A program made the translations under genes and the position numbers. DNA of 64,000 bases, from the NCBI GenBank assembly GCA_934086315.1, contig CAKOHZ010000002.1:124001-188000 (forward strand). The letters are read 5' to 3'. Position 1 is the stretch's first letter. Each line of letters starts with the position of its first letter. Under the pieces are notes generated by a model. That model saw only the letters and a list, made by a program, of their open reading frames with translations, had not been told where the DNA came from and did not search any database. Shown in pieces: positions 24,942-33,936 of this stretch. This stretch comes from an uncultured Bacilli bacterium. GTDB taxonomy: Bacteria > Bacillota_I > Bacilli_A > RF39 > UBA660.

Positions 24942-26594
24942 CTATATTTCTTGAATAACTGTTAATATTACTGGTTTACATTGAGTTTCTTTATATAAAT
25001 ATTGACCAACTAACTCACGTATTTCATTTCTTATCTTAACATAATCAGCATATTTATTAGAAAAAGTATTATTTTTAATAATTTCCATACTAAGTTTCTT
25101 TACTTCATTTATTATATCATTATTATCTTTAGAATATATAAATCCACGAGTAATTATTTCTGGCTCTATAATTATAGATTTATCTTTCTTACTAAGTGTT
25201 GAAGATATTACTACAAGACCATTATTACTTAATAGTTCTCTATCTTTTAAGACAACATCTCCAACATCTTCACTAAAGTTACCATCTATCAATATATCAT
25301 CTACAAATACCCTATCAAAGTTTTCTTTTAATTCACCATTTTCAAAAGTAACAACATCCCCATTTTCTTTAAGTAAAATATTTTCTTTTGGTATTCCAAC
25401 ACTATATGCAAGATTTCCATTTTGTACTTGATATCTATATTCTCCTTTAATAGGCATATAATATTTTGGTTTAAATAGTTTTATAAGAAGCATTAAGTCT
25501 TCACTAGATGCATGATGACGTACACTCTTATCCTTAGGTATTTGTACTATATTAACACCTTTAATTGCTAAATCATTAAGTATTCTTACAAGTAATTTTT
25601 CATAAGCATCATAACTTGGTTCAGCGAAACATACTGTATCAGTTTTTTCTAATGTAATAAATTTATCATGACCATTTAATATTCTATTTATATTAGAATA
25701 TGGTGTCTCTCTATCATTACTAATAAGTATAACTGTATTATCTAGTTTTAAATCAGTTAAATTACCTATCATATCTTCTTCTATATCTAAGTATCCATTC
25801 TTAGCACATAAAGATACTATATTATGAAGTTCTTTACCCATTATTACAACTTTTCTATTCTTACCTTTTAAAGAATTAAATATCTCTTGCATAGTATAAA
25901 TATGAAGTGGTAACACCGTAAATATAATTCTTCCTTTATTCTTATCAACAACGTTTTTAAAGAATCCCTCTAGCTTATGATTAGGACTAGTATGTCCCTT
26001 CTTTTCAGCAAACACACTTTCTGCCATTAAGCAAAGCACGCCTTGTTTACCAATATAAGCAAGTTTACCTAAATCCATGTCATAATATCCATTCATTGTT
26101 GGATCAATTACAAAGTCAGCCATATATATAACTGCTCCATCATCAGTATTAATCGCAAATCCTAATGTTTCTGGACTACTATGTGTAACACTAAATGGGA
26201 ATACACTTAAATTATTAGTTATATCTATCTTTCTATGTGCTTTAATAGTATGTAAATTTTTAATTTCTACTTTATCTACTGAACACTCATATTTTATTAT
26301 TTCACTTGTGTAATTTGACGCATACACATTTAAATTTGGTAATGCTTTTAATAAATCAGTAAGTGCTCCCATATTCTCACGATGAGGATGACTTATAAAT
26401 AATCCTACTATTTCTTTTTCATGTTCAATTAAATATGAAAAATCAGGTATTACATAATCTACACCATACATTTTATCAGGTGCATACTTCATACCACAAT
26501 CAAAAATAAATAAATGACCATCTACATTTACTGTATATAAATTCTTACCATTTTCGTTCAATCCACCTAAACTCATTATATTAATTTTACTCAT
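24942..26594 (-). CDS. RNase J-type ribonuclease with degenerate active site (J2-like)
   Basis: Beta-CASP metallo-beta-lactamase of 550 residues with the RNase J plan: beta-lactamase domain, beta-CASP insert and C-terminal domain. The catalytic motif HxHxDH reads SHPHRENMG: His69 and His71 stay, but Asp is Glu73 and the last His is Asn74. The late His of the VHGEYR motif is Lys (IKGEYRY). AESVFAEKKGHTSPNH and MADFVID are retained. Bacillus RNase J2 is degenerate at the same motif and works as partner of J1, so this is probably the J2-type subunit. It is upstream of the thiI operon and downstream of nothing on its strand. Confidence 0.85.
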   Translation of the reverse strand: MSKINIMSLGGLNENGKNLYTVNVDGHLFIFDCGMKYAPDKMYGVDYVIPDFSYLIEHEKEIVGLFISHPHRENMGALTDLLKALPNLNVYASNYTSEIIKYECSVDKVEIKNLHTIKAHRKIDITNNLSVFPFSVTHSSPETLGFAINTDDGAVIYMADFVIDPTMNGYYDMDLGKLAYIGKQGVLCLMAESVFAEKKGHTSPNHKLEGFFKNVVDKNKGRIIFTVLPLHIYTMQEIFNSLKGKNRKVVIMGKELHNIVSLCAKNGYLDIEEDMIGNLTDLKLDNTVILISNDRETPYSNINRILNGHDKFITLEKTDTVCFAEPSYDAYEKLLVRILNDLAIKGVNIVQIPKDKSVRHHASSEDLMLLIKLFKPKYYMPIKGEYRYQVQNGNLAYSVGIPKENILLKENGDVVTFENGELKENFDRVFVDDILIDGNFSEDVGDVVLKDRELLSNNGLVVISSTLSKKDKSIIIEPEIITRGFIYSKDNNDIINEVKKLSMEIIKNNTFSNKYADYVKIRNEIRELVGQYLYKETQCKPVILTVIQEI

Positions 26595-26698
26595 AATATC
26601 ACTCCCTTTAAAAGTTTAAATGCTATAAAGTATTCTACCACAATTTAATAAAAATTGCTAGTATAACTAACAATTCTTAAAAGCTACTAATTTTTTAA

Positions 26699-26736
26699 AA
26701 TAAAAAGAGACATTACTAAATATAAGTAACATCTCT
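26699..26736 (-). terminator. terminator after rpoZ
   Basis: On the minus strand AGAGATGTTACT pairs (two wobbles) with AGTAATGTCTCT, then TTTTTATTTT. It is about 40 bases after the rpoZ stop. The rest of 26595-26775 shows nothing else. Confidence 0.75.
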
Positions 26737-26775
26737 AAATATAAATAAAAGATTTTTTTAAATTTAAGAAAAGAA

Positions 26776-26976
26776 TTAATTATTCTTAATAGTAATTAAT
26801 CCTCTATCTACTTCTTCTAATGCCCTTCCAATTTCTTTTTTAGAAACATATTCACTCTCAGGCATTTGAAAATGTTTATGTTCTTTCATAACTTTGGCTC
26901 TATCAGCAGCTATATGAACTAACTTATATTTAGAGTCAACAATATTTAATAATCTGTCTATTGAAGGATATATCAC
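26776..26976 (-). CDS. rpoZ: RNA polymerase omega subunit
   Basis: Short omega subunit (66 residues) that stabilises RNA polymerase assembly. The signature YPSIDRLLNIVDSKYKLVHI and AADRA is clear, followed by SKKEIGRALEEVDRGLITI. I take the GTG at 26976 as start; the GGGAGATGGTGG sequence upstream contains a usable site. It has its own terminator. The gene is a single unit, with rnj downstream. Confidence 0.9.
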   Translation of the reverse strand: MIYPSIDRLLNIVDSKYKLVHIAADRAKVMKEHKHFQMPESEYVSKKEIGRALEEVDRGLITIKNN

Positions 26977-27063
26977 TTTCCACCATCTCCCTACATTAAT
27001 AATATAACCAATTATAAAGTTCTATACAACAAATATACACATTTTTTTACATTAAATTTACAA

Positions 27064-27573
27064 TTAATTAAAACTTACTAAATGATATATCTTTTTTATA
27101 TTATCATCATATGACATAAGTATAGTTTTCTTACTACCATTTATATAGTCTATTTCTACATTTCTAAAACAATATAATAATTCTTCATTAGTTCTTTCAA
27201 TATCTTTATTATAATCAAGTTTAGAAATATTTTTACTATTACTAATTAATGTAAAGTTAAAGTCATTTTCTTCACTGGATATATCTTCATCATCAAGCAT
27301 TATAAAATATAAGTTATCACTAGTAAGTAACGTAACACTAATATAATCTTCATCCATAGTGCATCCAGGTATTATAACTAACTCTTTAGTTTCACCTTCA
27401 TAATTACTTAGATTAAATGTTTTATCTTTATATTTTATTTCTATATATTTCTCTTTTTCTTCTACTTTAAAGTCATGTTTGTCATCACTTATTTTAATAG
27501 TCATCTTATTTTTACCACAAGCAGTAAGCATTATAGTTATAAGTATTAAACTAAGTATTTTTTTAATTTTCAT
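27064..27573 (-). CDS. small lipoprotein, unknown
   Basis: 169 residues with a lipoprotein signal (MKIKKILSLILITIMLTACG; lipobox LTAC, Cys19). The mature part is acidic and made of strands, with two more Cys (in PGCTMDEDY and LLYCFRNVEI). Family not recognised. It overlaps the SAF-like gene upstream by 11 bases, so the two are co-transcribed. No terminator seen. Confidence 0.7.
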   Translation of the reverse strand: MKIKKILSLILITIMLTACGKNKMTIKISDDKHDFKVEEKEKYIEIKYKDKTFNLSNYEGETKELVIIPGCTMDEDYISVTLLTSDNLYFIMLDDEDISSEENDFNFTLISNSKNISKLDYNKDIERTNEELLYCFRNVEIDYINGSKKTILMSYDDNIKKIYHLVSFN

Positions 27574-27913
27574 TTGTTACACCACAATCTTCCAAATCAC
27601 TAGTTTTAAATGTACTTTTTGCATCTACCTTAGTATCTTTCTTAACACACTTACCAACTACTTCATTAATATTCATAACTATTCCATCTGTACTATCAAG
27701 AATCATTTCTTTAATCTCTACCATCTCACTTGTTACCATAGTTCCATCTACTATCATATATTTAGACACAGGAACATTAAACTTATGAGTAGTATCTTCT
27801 AACTTATTATTATAGTCTCTATATAAGTAACCTAATAAAGCACCTAAAAGTACTAATACAAATACTATAACAAATATAACAATAAAAACTTTTCTATTCA
27901 TTCTATCTTTCAT
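27563..27913 (-). CDS. membrane protein with SAF-like domain
   Basis: 116 residues: one membrane helix (VFIVIFVIVFVLVLLGALLG), then an extracytoplasmic part of SAF type. The pattern HKFNVPVSKYMIVDGTMVTS with MNINEVVGKCVKKDTKVDA, TFKTSDL is like the SAF domain of Flp-pilus CpaB or antifreeze-like proteins. No pilus genes are nearby. It overlaps the lipoprotein gene by 11 bases. Role unknown. Start taken at the ATG at 27913; the ATG at 27901 is an alternative. Confidence 0.6.
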   Translation of the reverse strand: MKDRMNRKVFIVIFVIVFVLVLLGALLGYLYRDYNNKLEDTTHKFNVPVSKYMIVDGTMVTSEMVEIKEMILDSTDGIVMNINEVVGKCVKKDTKVDAKSTFKTSDLEDCGVTNEN

Positions 27914-27951
27914 AAATTAATAATATCACACTTTCTTATTTATATTTTTAT

Positions 27952-29808
27952 TTATTCTCTTTCGTTTACAAGTTTTCGTAAAGCATCTAATATAACAACC
28001 ATAGCCCAAGTATCTTGTTTACAATATACTCTTAAATTATCTTGAGCTTTTTTTCTATCTTCAGGAGTCATATCATCATATAAAGAATAGGTTACTAATG
28101 CTTCAGTACCATTTTTTACTTCAAGATTTTTATATGTTAAATCACTAAGTACAGGTAAAGTCTTTTTGATTGAATAACTTCCACTTAAATTTTTATGATA
28201 AAAGTTTACTAGTTTACTTCTCTCTTCATCAAATCCTAACTCTTCATATATACTTTGATTATTCTTAATGAAATATAATAAGTCAGTAGATTTTTCTACT
28301 ATTTTAAGTAAATGTTCTCTATATTCAGGGAATATATATGCAAGTTCCTTTAAACGACTTCTTTCAAAAGTAACATTTTGAGCAAACATAGTTCCTTTAT
28401 TTGGATCTATTCTTTTAACTATTTCTTTAACCATTTCTAGTCTTTCATCATTTAAAGTTTCAGCTAAGAATACATAGTTATCTTTATCTTTATCACATAC
28501 TCCAGGTTCACGTTCTATATGCAAACTAAATTCAAAACACGATTGAGTATATGGCCTTTCCCCTTTAAATCTAGGCATTGGACATGGAAAACTTTCGAAA
28601 TCTAAATGATATATAGGATATTCTAAAGTATTAAACATAGCCTTTATTTTTTCTTTATCTAAATATGTTTTATCATTATCATAACAGTCTCTTTCAATTA
28701 ACATAATAGGTCTATTTTGTAACCATTCTAAAGGTATATCATCTAATTTATAATACCCATTATTTATTAAATCATACTTATTATATTTATCTGGTCCAAG
28801 ACCTATCCTATCAGTAAAGCCAATATAATTAAAACTAGCATTATACTCCGGTAAATTCTTATAACAAATGCATCTATATTTACATTCACATTTTTCTTTA
28901 TATGAACAATGTACTCCTACATTACATGGACTAGGATCAGGATTATAAATATTATTCTCAAGATTTTTCACCATAGACTCTATAATAGGCATATATTCTT
29001 TAGTTATCTCATTCATATCAAAGAAACTAACTATATCTTCCCCATTTATAGTTTTATATATTCGTTTTTCTCCAACCATATATCCATCATATACATAATT
29101 ATGATTAAGTACCGATAAATAATAGTTAACATGTTTATTAATATTATGACTCTTTAAATCATTCTCTATTATATATCTTTGAACAGCTAAATCAAAAACA
29201 TAACGTCCCACATCACTATATCTATCAAATAACTTTTTATATTTTTCATTAAATTTCTTTATTAATTTTTCACTAGCACCACTGGGTTTCTTAAGTCTAT
29301 ATATCCCATCTTCTAGTATAAACATATCTATTTTTTCTTTAGAGTTCTCTCCATACCTTAAACCTTCTATATAGTTTCTACTAGTAGTAGATTTAACTTC
29401 TATAATATTAATTTCTTCATCACTTTCATTATAAATATCTACATAACATAAATATCTTATACCATTATGAACAAAATCAAAAGATTCTTGATTATATGTA
29501 TTCTCACTATAAACAAATTTACCATTAAATATTCTTTTAGCCTTAAAAGCACTTTCAAGTTCTACTTCTTTATAATATTTCATCATCGCAGATAATTCTT
29601 TATCTTCCTTTTTAGTTAAATCAGTCTCACCTTCATCAGTACTTTCAAACATAGATCCTAGAAGTTCTCTATATTCTTCTTTTTCATTCTCTTTCATATA
29701 TTCTTCTATAGTCATTTTAGAATCTAGCTTTTCTTTTCTAATATTTTCAAGAGCACTATATCTTCTACATCTAGTATAATCTACAAAATTTGTTTTAGTT
29801 ATTGCCAT
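27952..29808 (-). CDS. DUF2779 protein: RecB-like nuclease plus DEDD exonuclease-like domain
   Basis: About 618 residues. An N-terminal PD-(D/E)XK-type region (with YTRCRRYS near the start and IIEVKSTTS) is followed by a Cys-rich block (CNVGVHCSYKEKCECKYRC, able to hold an iron-sulfur cluster), then a DEDD-like exonuclease domain (IYHLDFESFPCPMP, FAQNVTFERSRLKEL, YCKQDTWAMVVILDAL). This two-nuclease plan is the DUF2779 family; its cellular role is unknown but DNA or RNA repair is likely. Start at the ATG at 29808 with GGAGG upstream. It follows trmL after a short terminator-like hairpin. Confidence 0.75.
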   Translation of the reverse strand: MAITKTNFVDYTRCRRYSALENIRKEKLDSKMTIEEYMKENEKEEYRELLGSMFESTDEGETDLTKKEDKELSAMMKYYKEVELESAFKAKRIFNGKFVYSENTYNQESFDFVHNGIRYLCYVDIYNESDEEINIIEVKSTTSRNYIEGLRYGENSKEKIDMFILEDGIYRLKKPSGASEKLIKKFNEKYKKLFDRYSDVGRYVFDLAVQRYIIENDLKSHNINKHVNYYLSVLNHNYVYDGYMVGEKRIYKTINGEDIVSFFDMNEITKEYMPIIESMVKNLENNIYNPDPSPCNVGVHCSYKEKCECKYRCICYKNLPEYNASFNYIGFTDRIGLGPDKYNKYDLINNGYYKLDDIPLEWLQNRPIMLIERDCYDNDKTYLDKEKIKAMFNTLEYPIYHLDFESFPCPMPRFKGERPYTQSCFEFSLHIEREPGVCDKDKDNYVFLAETLNDERLEMVKEIVKRIDPNKGTMFAQNVTFERSRLKELAYIFPEYREHLLKIVEKSTDLLYFIKNNQSIYEELGFDEERSKLVNFYHKNLSGSYSIKKTLPVLSDLTYKNLEVKNGTEALVTYSLYDDMTPEDRKKAQDNLRVYCKQDTWAMVVILDALRKLVNERE

Positions 29809-29820
29809 ATTTTCCTCCAA

Positions 29821-29842
29821 ATAAAAAGTGATTACTCACTTT
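29821..29842 (-). terminator. terminator overlapping the trmL stop
   Basis: On the minus strand AAAGTGA, loop GTAA, TCACTTT, then TTATTTG. The TAA of trmL is the loop. Weak; read-through into the next gene is likely. Confidence 0.55.
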
Positions 29843-30344
29843 CTTCTATAAAATTTTTACTTTTATGAGGTTCATCAAATAATAAACCTGGATAACCTTG
29901 TTGTCTTAAAGCTTCATATGTCATTATTGCTACTGTATTAGATAAGTTAAGAGCTCTAACATTATCAGTCATTGGCATTCTCATGCATCTATCTATATAT
30001 GGTTTTAATATATGAGGTGGTATTCCAGTACTTTCTTTTCCAAAAAAGAAATAATAGTTCTTATCTTTATCACTATAATCAAAACTAGTATGTGGTTTAT
30101 GTCCATATCTAGTTAAGAAGTAATATTCTCCTTTATTCTTTTCAAAAAACTCATCTATATTTTCATATACTGTATATATACATTTATTTATATAATTAAC
30201 ACCAGCTCTTTTAATATACTTTTCTTCAAGGCTAAATCCCAAAGGTTTTATTAAATGTAAGTGGCTATTAGTAGCCACACATGTTCTCATAATATTACCA
30301 GTATTTTCAGGTATCTCTGGTTCAAATAAAACTATATTTATCAT
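29832..30344 (-). CDS. trmL: tRNA (cytidine/uridine-34-2'-O)-methyltransferase
   Basis: SPOUT-class enzyme methylating the wobble base of tRNA-Leu. Motifs: FEPEIPENTGNIMRTCVAT, FFFGKESTGIPPHIL, and the knot NVRALNLSNTVAIMTYEAL. 170 residues, slightly longer than E. coli TrmL. Upstream lies a small membrane gene, downstream DUF2779. Expression with the nuclease is possible because the gap is 11 bases. Confidence 0.93.
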   Translation of the reverse strand: MINIVLFEPEIPENTGNIMRTCVATNSHLHLIKPLGFSLEEKYIKRAGVNYINKCIYTVYENIDEFFEKNKGEYYFLTRYGHKPHTSFDYSDKDKNYYFFFGKESTGIPPHILKPYIDRCMRMPMTDNVRALNLSNTVAIMTYEALRQQGYPGLLFDEPHKSKNFIEESE

Positions 30345-30361
30345 ATATCCCCCTTATTAAT

Positions 30362-30742
30362 TTAATATCTAAAACTTGTTACATTATTAGTTTCTTCAAC
30401 ACTAGAAAGTATTGTATATGTGTCATTACTATTTTGTTCAATAGGTACATAAGCTTCTAAACATGCTCTAAATTGATTATCAGGACCAGATATATCAACT
30501 AAAACATTTACTATAGTAGGCACCAAAAATATACATATAGCTGCAATACATTTATTTATCAAAGATTTTTTAGCTTTTGAAAGTAAATCCTCATTTCCAA
30601 CTTTAATTGAATTCATAAAAGTTATCATACCAGAAACTATAAGCATAATTGGAACAGCAATTTTAATAATTAATATAGCTATATTTACTATTCTCATTAC
30701 TTCTATTACTTCTTTAACATCACAAATACCCATTACTAACAT
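30362..30742 (-). CDS. small membrane protein, TrbC/VirB2-like
   Basis: 126 residues. A first helix (IAILIIKIAVPIMLIVSGMI), a positively charged loop with KAKKSLINKC, and a second helix (CIAAICIFLVPTIVNVLV). The two-helix plan and loop recall TrbC/VirB2 pilin-like proteins of type IV secretion, here without other such genes. The C-terminal 45 residues are polar. Start at 30742 with AGGGAG upstream. Low certainty on family. Confidence 0.55.
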   Translation of the reverse strand: MLVMGICDVKEVIEVMRIVNIAILIIKIAVPIMLIVSGMITFMNSIKVGNEDLLSKAKKSLINKCIAAICIFLVPTIVNVLVDISGPDNQFRACLEAYVPIEQNSNDTYTILSSVEETNNVTSFRY

Positions 30743-30784
30743 AAATACATCTCCCTACGACATTATATATAAATCAATTATAAC

Positions 30785-30817
30785 ATAAAAGATATAAGTA
30801 AATCTATACTTATATCT
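30785..30817 (-). terminator. terminator overlapping the pyk stop
   Basis: On the minus strand AGATATAAGTA pairs with TACTTATATCT, then TTTATG. The pyk TAA is in the stem. Confidence 0.75.
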
Positions 30818-32213
30818 CCTCTATTTTCATAAAATTAGTTTTTTTATTTATAGTGTCATTTGGAAATCCACCAGTTACAATAATCATATCATTTTCTTTT
30901 AATTCCATGAATTCTTTTGATCTATTTTTAGCATCTTCTATTATTCTATCGGTTGAATCATATACTTCTGTTACAACTGGATATACTCCACTATTTAATG
31001 CTAAACTATATGCCACTTTTTCACTTGGTACTGTTGCAAGTATTAAATTTCTAGGTCTTAAGTTACTAATTAATCTAGCACTGTTTCCACTCATAGTAGC
31101 AGCTACTATTAATTTAGTATCTAATAAATTAGCAGCATCAAACACACTATTTGCTATAGCTCCAGCTATATCTTTTTTAATATATTTAGCAGAATATTTA
31201 TAATCAAAATGTTTTTCAGCCTCACTACATATATTAGACATGTAAGTAACTGTTTCAACTGGATATTTACCAGTAGTAGTTTCACCACTTAACATAACAG
31301 CATCTGTACCATTTATAACAGCATTAAATATATCGGATACTTCTGCTCTAGTAGGTCTAGCATTATGTTTCATACTTTCAAGCATTTCAGTTGCAACAAT
31401 ACAAAATTTATTTTGACGTCTACATTCATCAATAATCTCTTTTTGTAAATAAGGTATTGCTTCCATAGGTGCTTCTACTCCTAAGTCACCACGTGCAACC
31501 ATAATACCATCAGATACGCTAACTATTTCACTTAAATTATCTATACCAGTCGTACTTTCAATCTTACTTATTATTTTAATATTACTGTGTTCTTCATCTA
31601 GTATTTTTTTAGCTTCTAACACATCTTCTTTAGTTGATACAAATGATAAAGCTAAAAAGTCTCCCTCATGATTACAAGCATATCTAATATCTTCATCATC
31701 TTCCTTAGATATAAATGGTATATCTAAGTGTACTCCAGGAACACTAAGACTTTTCTTATTTCCAAGTACTCCTCCATTAATTATTTTACAAGTAACACCA
31801 TCATCCTCTTTAGATATTACTTCTATCTTCATAAGACCATTTTCAAGTAATACTGTGTCCCCTACTTTTAATGAATCAATTGCTTTAGGATGATTAACTG
31901 AAAATCTCTCTTCATTACCTAAAACATCCTCTTTAACCATTCTAATAGTCTTACCTTCAACTAACTTTATAGAATTATTTTCTAAATATCCATTTCTAAA
32001 TTCAGGACCCTTAGTATCATATAAAATACCTATATAAAGTCCAGTATTCTTTCTTACTTCATTTACTACTCTAACAACATTTTCTCTTTCTTCAATAGTT
32101 GCATGAGAAAAATTAATACGAGCAGTGTTCATTCCATTTAAAACCATTTTAGTCATAGTTTCAGTATTACAACTAGATGGTCCTATACTACATATTATCT
32201 TTGTTTTTTTCAT
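30810..32213 (-). CDS. pyk: pyruvate kinase
   Basis: Last step of glycolysis: phosphoenolpyruvate to pyruvate with ATP. Motifs: KKTKIICSIGPSS start, ARINFSHA, MVARGDLGVE, VATEMLESM and DAVMLSGETTTGKYPVE. About 467 residues, without the extra C-terminal PEP-utilising domain of Bacillus. Start at the ATG at 32213 with AAAGGGG upstream (an upstream frame start adds 24 unlikely residues). It has its own promoter (TTTACA/TATATT) and terminator, so it is monocistronic. Confidence 0.96.
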   Translation of the reverse strand: MKKTKIICSIGPSSCNTETMTKMVLNGMNTARINFSHATIEERENVVRVVNEVRKNTGLYIGILYDTKGPEFRNGYLENNSIKLVEGKTIRMVKEDVLGNEERFSVNHPKAIDSLKVGDTVLLENGLMKIEVISKEDDGVTCKIINGGVLGNKKSLSVPGVHLDIPFISKEDDEDIRYACNHEGDFLALSFVSTKEDVLEAKKILDEEHSNIKIISKIESTTGIDNLSEIVSVSDGIMVARGDLGVEAPMEAIPYLQKEIIDECRRQNKFCIVATEMLESMKHNARPTRAEVSDIFNAVINGTDAVMLSGETTTGKYPVETVTYMSNICSEAEKHFDYKYSAKYIKKDIAGAIANSVFDAANLLDTKLIVAATMSGNSARLISNLRPRNLILATVPSEKVAYSLALNSGVYPVVTEVYDSTDRIIEDAKNRSKEFMELKENDMIIVTGGFPNDTINKKTNFMKIEEI

Positions 32214-32266
32214 ATTTTCATCCCCTTTTGTCACACTATCGCACATAAAAAAATAAGTGCTTAGAT

Positions 32267-32295
32267 AATATACCATAACACTCATTATTTGTAAA
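32267..32295 (-). promoter_or_regulatory. promoter of pyk
   Basis: On the minus strand TTTACA (32290-32295), 17-base spacer, TATATT (32267-32272); the ATG is about 55 bases downstream. Confidence 0.7.
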
Positions 32296-32297
32296 GA

Positions 32298-32678
32298 TTA
32301 TAATTCATAATTCCATAAACCAAGTTTACCTTTACAATGTATTGGTTCTTCATACTTAACTATATTTTCAAGTTTCCAAGCATACGTTTCAGCGTAATTA
32401 CTTCTTCCATATACAATAGGATCTATATTTCTTAGTTCTTTATTAAATTCTTCATCAACTAGTATACAATCAGTAAGAGTAGCTTCTCCTATAATATATC
32501 CAGGTTTTATATCAATATTATAATTCTTAAATTTTTTCATCATATCTTTTTCTACACTACACCCAGCATGTATAAGTATTTTGCCCCTGTACTTAGTTTT
32601 CCAACTACGAAATTCATATTTTTTATATTCTTCTATTATTAATGAAGCCCAAGGCTCTTTTATAGTTAATGCTTTCAT
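32298..32678 (-). CDS. ASCH domain protein
   Basis: About 126 residues forming a single ASCH domain: KALTIKEPWASLIIEEYKKY, EFRSWKTKYRGKILIHAG, and IIGEATLTDCILVDE. ASCH proteins are proposed to act on RNA or modified nucleosides; some cleave acetylated cytidine. The start is the ATG at 32678 with GAGG seven bases upstream. It is eight bases downstream of the permease gene on the same strand. One of three ASCH-type genes in this window. Confidence 0.85.
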   Translation of the reverse strand: MKALTIKEPWASLIIEEYKKYEFRSWKTKYRGKILIHAGCSVEKDMMKKFKNYNIDIKPGYIIGEATLTDCILVDEEFNKELRNIDPIVYGRSNYAETYAWKLENIVKYEEPIHCKGKLGLWNYEL

Positions 32679-32686
32679 AATATACC

Positions 32687-33544
32687 TCACATTTTTATAA
32701 TAATAACACCTAATATAATAAGTATAGATGCAATAACTTTCTGTAAGAATTTACTCTTATTATTGCATACAAAGTATTCATACATAGTATTAAGTATTGA
32801 TGTTAACGTAAGAAGTGGCGCTATCAAAGTAACATTACCTAACTGATATGCACGAACAGATGCAATTAGCATCAAACACCAAGTAAATGCTGCAAGTAAG
32901 AAATTCTTTTTATCATATCTTTTAAACTCACTTTTTAATTCTTTAATACTATGTTTACCAACTATAGCTATTATTATAGATGGTGTAAACACTGTAAATA
33001 TTGTATATATAGCTAAATTAAAATAATTTGATATATTTACATTTATAAGCATCGCAACAGCAAATAAGAAATTAGATACAGAACTCATTATAAAGTATTT
33101 ATTGAATCTTATCTTACCTTTATCAAATGCAAGTAACACATTAGCAAATATTATTATAACAGAACCTATAATTTTTTTTAGTACAATTTGCTCTTTTAAA
33201 AATATAAATCCAAGTATTATTAAGAACACAGTAGATAATTGTTTTAGCATACTAAACACAGAAGGATCAAGCCCATATCTTGCTTCTATATTAAGTCTAT
33301 CAGTAATAGCATATATACTTACAACTGCAAGTAATGTTAAATATACGCTTGTATCTGTTGGCCAAGTAAAATCAAAAAATGGTATAAAGAATAATGCAAA
33401 AAATGCAGTAAACACTTCAAGTAATATTGTTAATGCTCCAGCACTTTTCATATTACGGTTTGCTTTTTTAAAAGCTTGAGCAAACACAACCGCAGAGACT
33501 AAATATAACACTACCCAAAATTTCCAACTATTTAAAATTTCCAT
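32687..33544 (-). CDS. DMT-family (EamA-like) permease
   Basis: 285 residues with about ten membrane helices, in the two-fold repeat plan of drug/metabolite transporters. Typical parts: ILLEVFTAFFALFFIPFF, KQLSTVFLIILGFIFLKEQI and GSVIIIFANVLLAF at the end of the first half, and IIVGHS-like GKHSIKELK between halves. The substrate is unknown. It lies between the two ASCH genes, almost touching both (one base from the gene at 33546), so the three probably form an operon with a nucleoside or metabolite theme. Confidence 0.75.
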   Translation of the reverse strand: MEILNSWKFWVVLYLVSAVVFAQAFKKANRNMKSAGALTILLEVFTAFFALFFIPFFDFTWPTDTSVYLTLLAVVSIYAITDRLNIEARYGLDPSVFSMLKQLSTVFLIILGFIFLKEQIVLKKIIGSVIIIFANVLLAFDKGKIRFNKYFIMSSVSNFLFAVAMLINVNISNYFNLAIYTIFTVFTPSIIIAIVGKHSIKELKSEFKRYDKKNFLLAAFTWCLMLIASVRAYQLGNVTLIAPLLTLTSILNTMYEYFVCNNKSKFLQKVIASILIILGVIIIKM

Positions 33545-33545
33545 A

Positions 33546-33884
33546 TTACTTAATTAACTCCATTTCTATACCGACTACACCATATTTAGATTGTTCTTCG
33601 CTACTATAGTATAATTCCATATCCTTAGGATCTGCTTCTTCATCTTCTTTGTATCCCATAGATACTTTATCAAAATGTTTATAAAGTTCTTCAAAACTAG
33701 GATATTTATGTAACCCTATTACTTTAACATGAATCTTTTCTCCATCACTTCTATTTTCAAAAGTAATTTTATCTCCTACATTAATCAATTGTCTTTTTTC
33801 ATCATTAAGTCTTAACTCTATTGTTTTACTCCCACTTTTTATTAATTCAAATGGTTCTTTATGTAATCTCATCATCTGCTCCAT
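33546..33884 (-). CDS. ASCH domain protein, second copy
   Basis: About 112 residues: RLHKEPFELIKSGSKTIELR, INVGDKITFENRSD, and VKVIGLHKYPSFEELYKHF with PKDMELYYSSEEQSKYGVVG. This is the ASCH subgroup with EELY...EEQ and a GVVGIE end, different from the one at 32298. Start at the ATG at 33884, with GGTGATAAGT upstream. It is first in the ASCH-permease-ASCH set and follows the metal ATPase terminator. Confidence 0.88.
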   Translation of the reverse strand: MEQMMRLHKEPFELIKSGSKTIELRLNDEKRQLINVGDKITFENRSDGEKIHVKVIGLHKYPSFEELYKHFDKVSMGYKEDEEADPKDMELYYSSEEQSKYGVVGIEMELIK

Positions 33885-33906
33885 ACTTATCACCATGAAA
33901 ATTATA

Positions 33907-33936
33907 TCAAAACAAAAGTACTATTTCTAGTACTTT
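33907..33936 (-). terminator. terminator of the metal efflux operon
   Basis: On the minus strand AAAGTACTA, loop GAAA, TAGTACTTT, then TGTTTTG. The TAA of the ATPase overlaps the stem edge. Confidence 0.75.
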
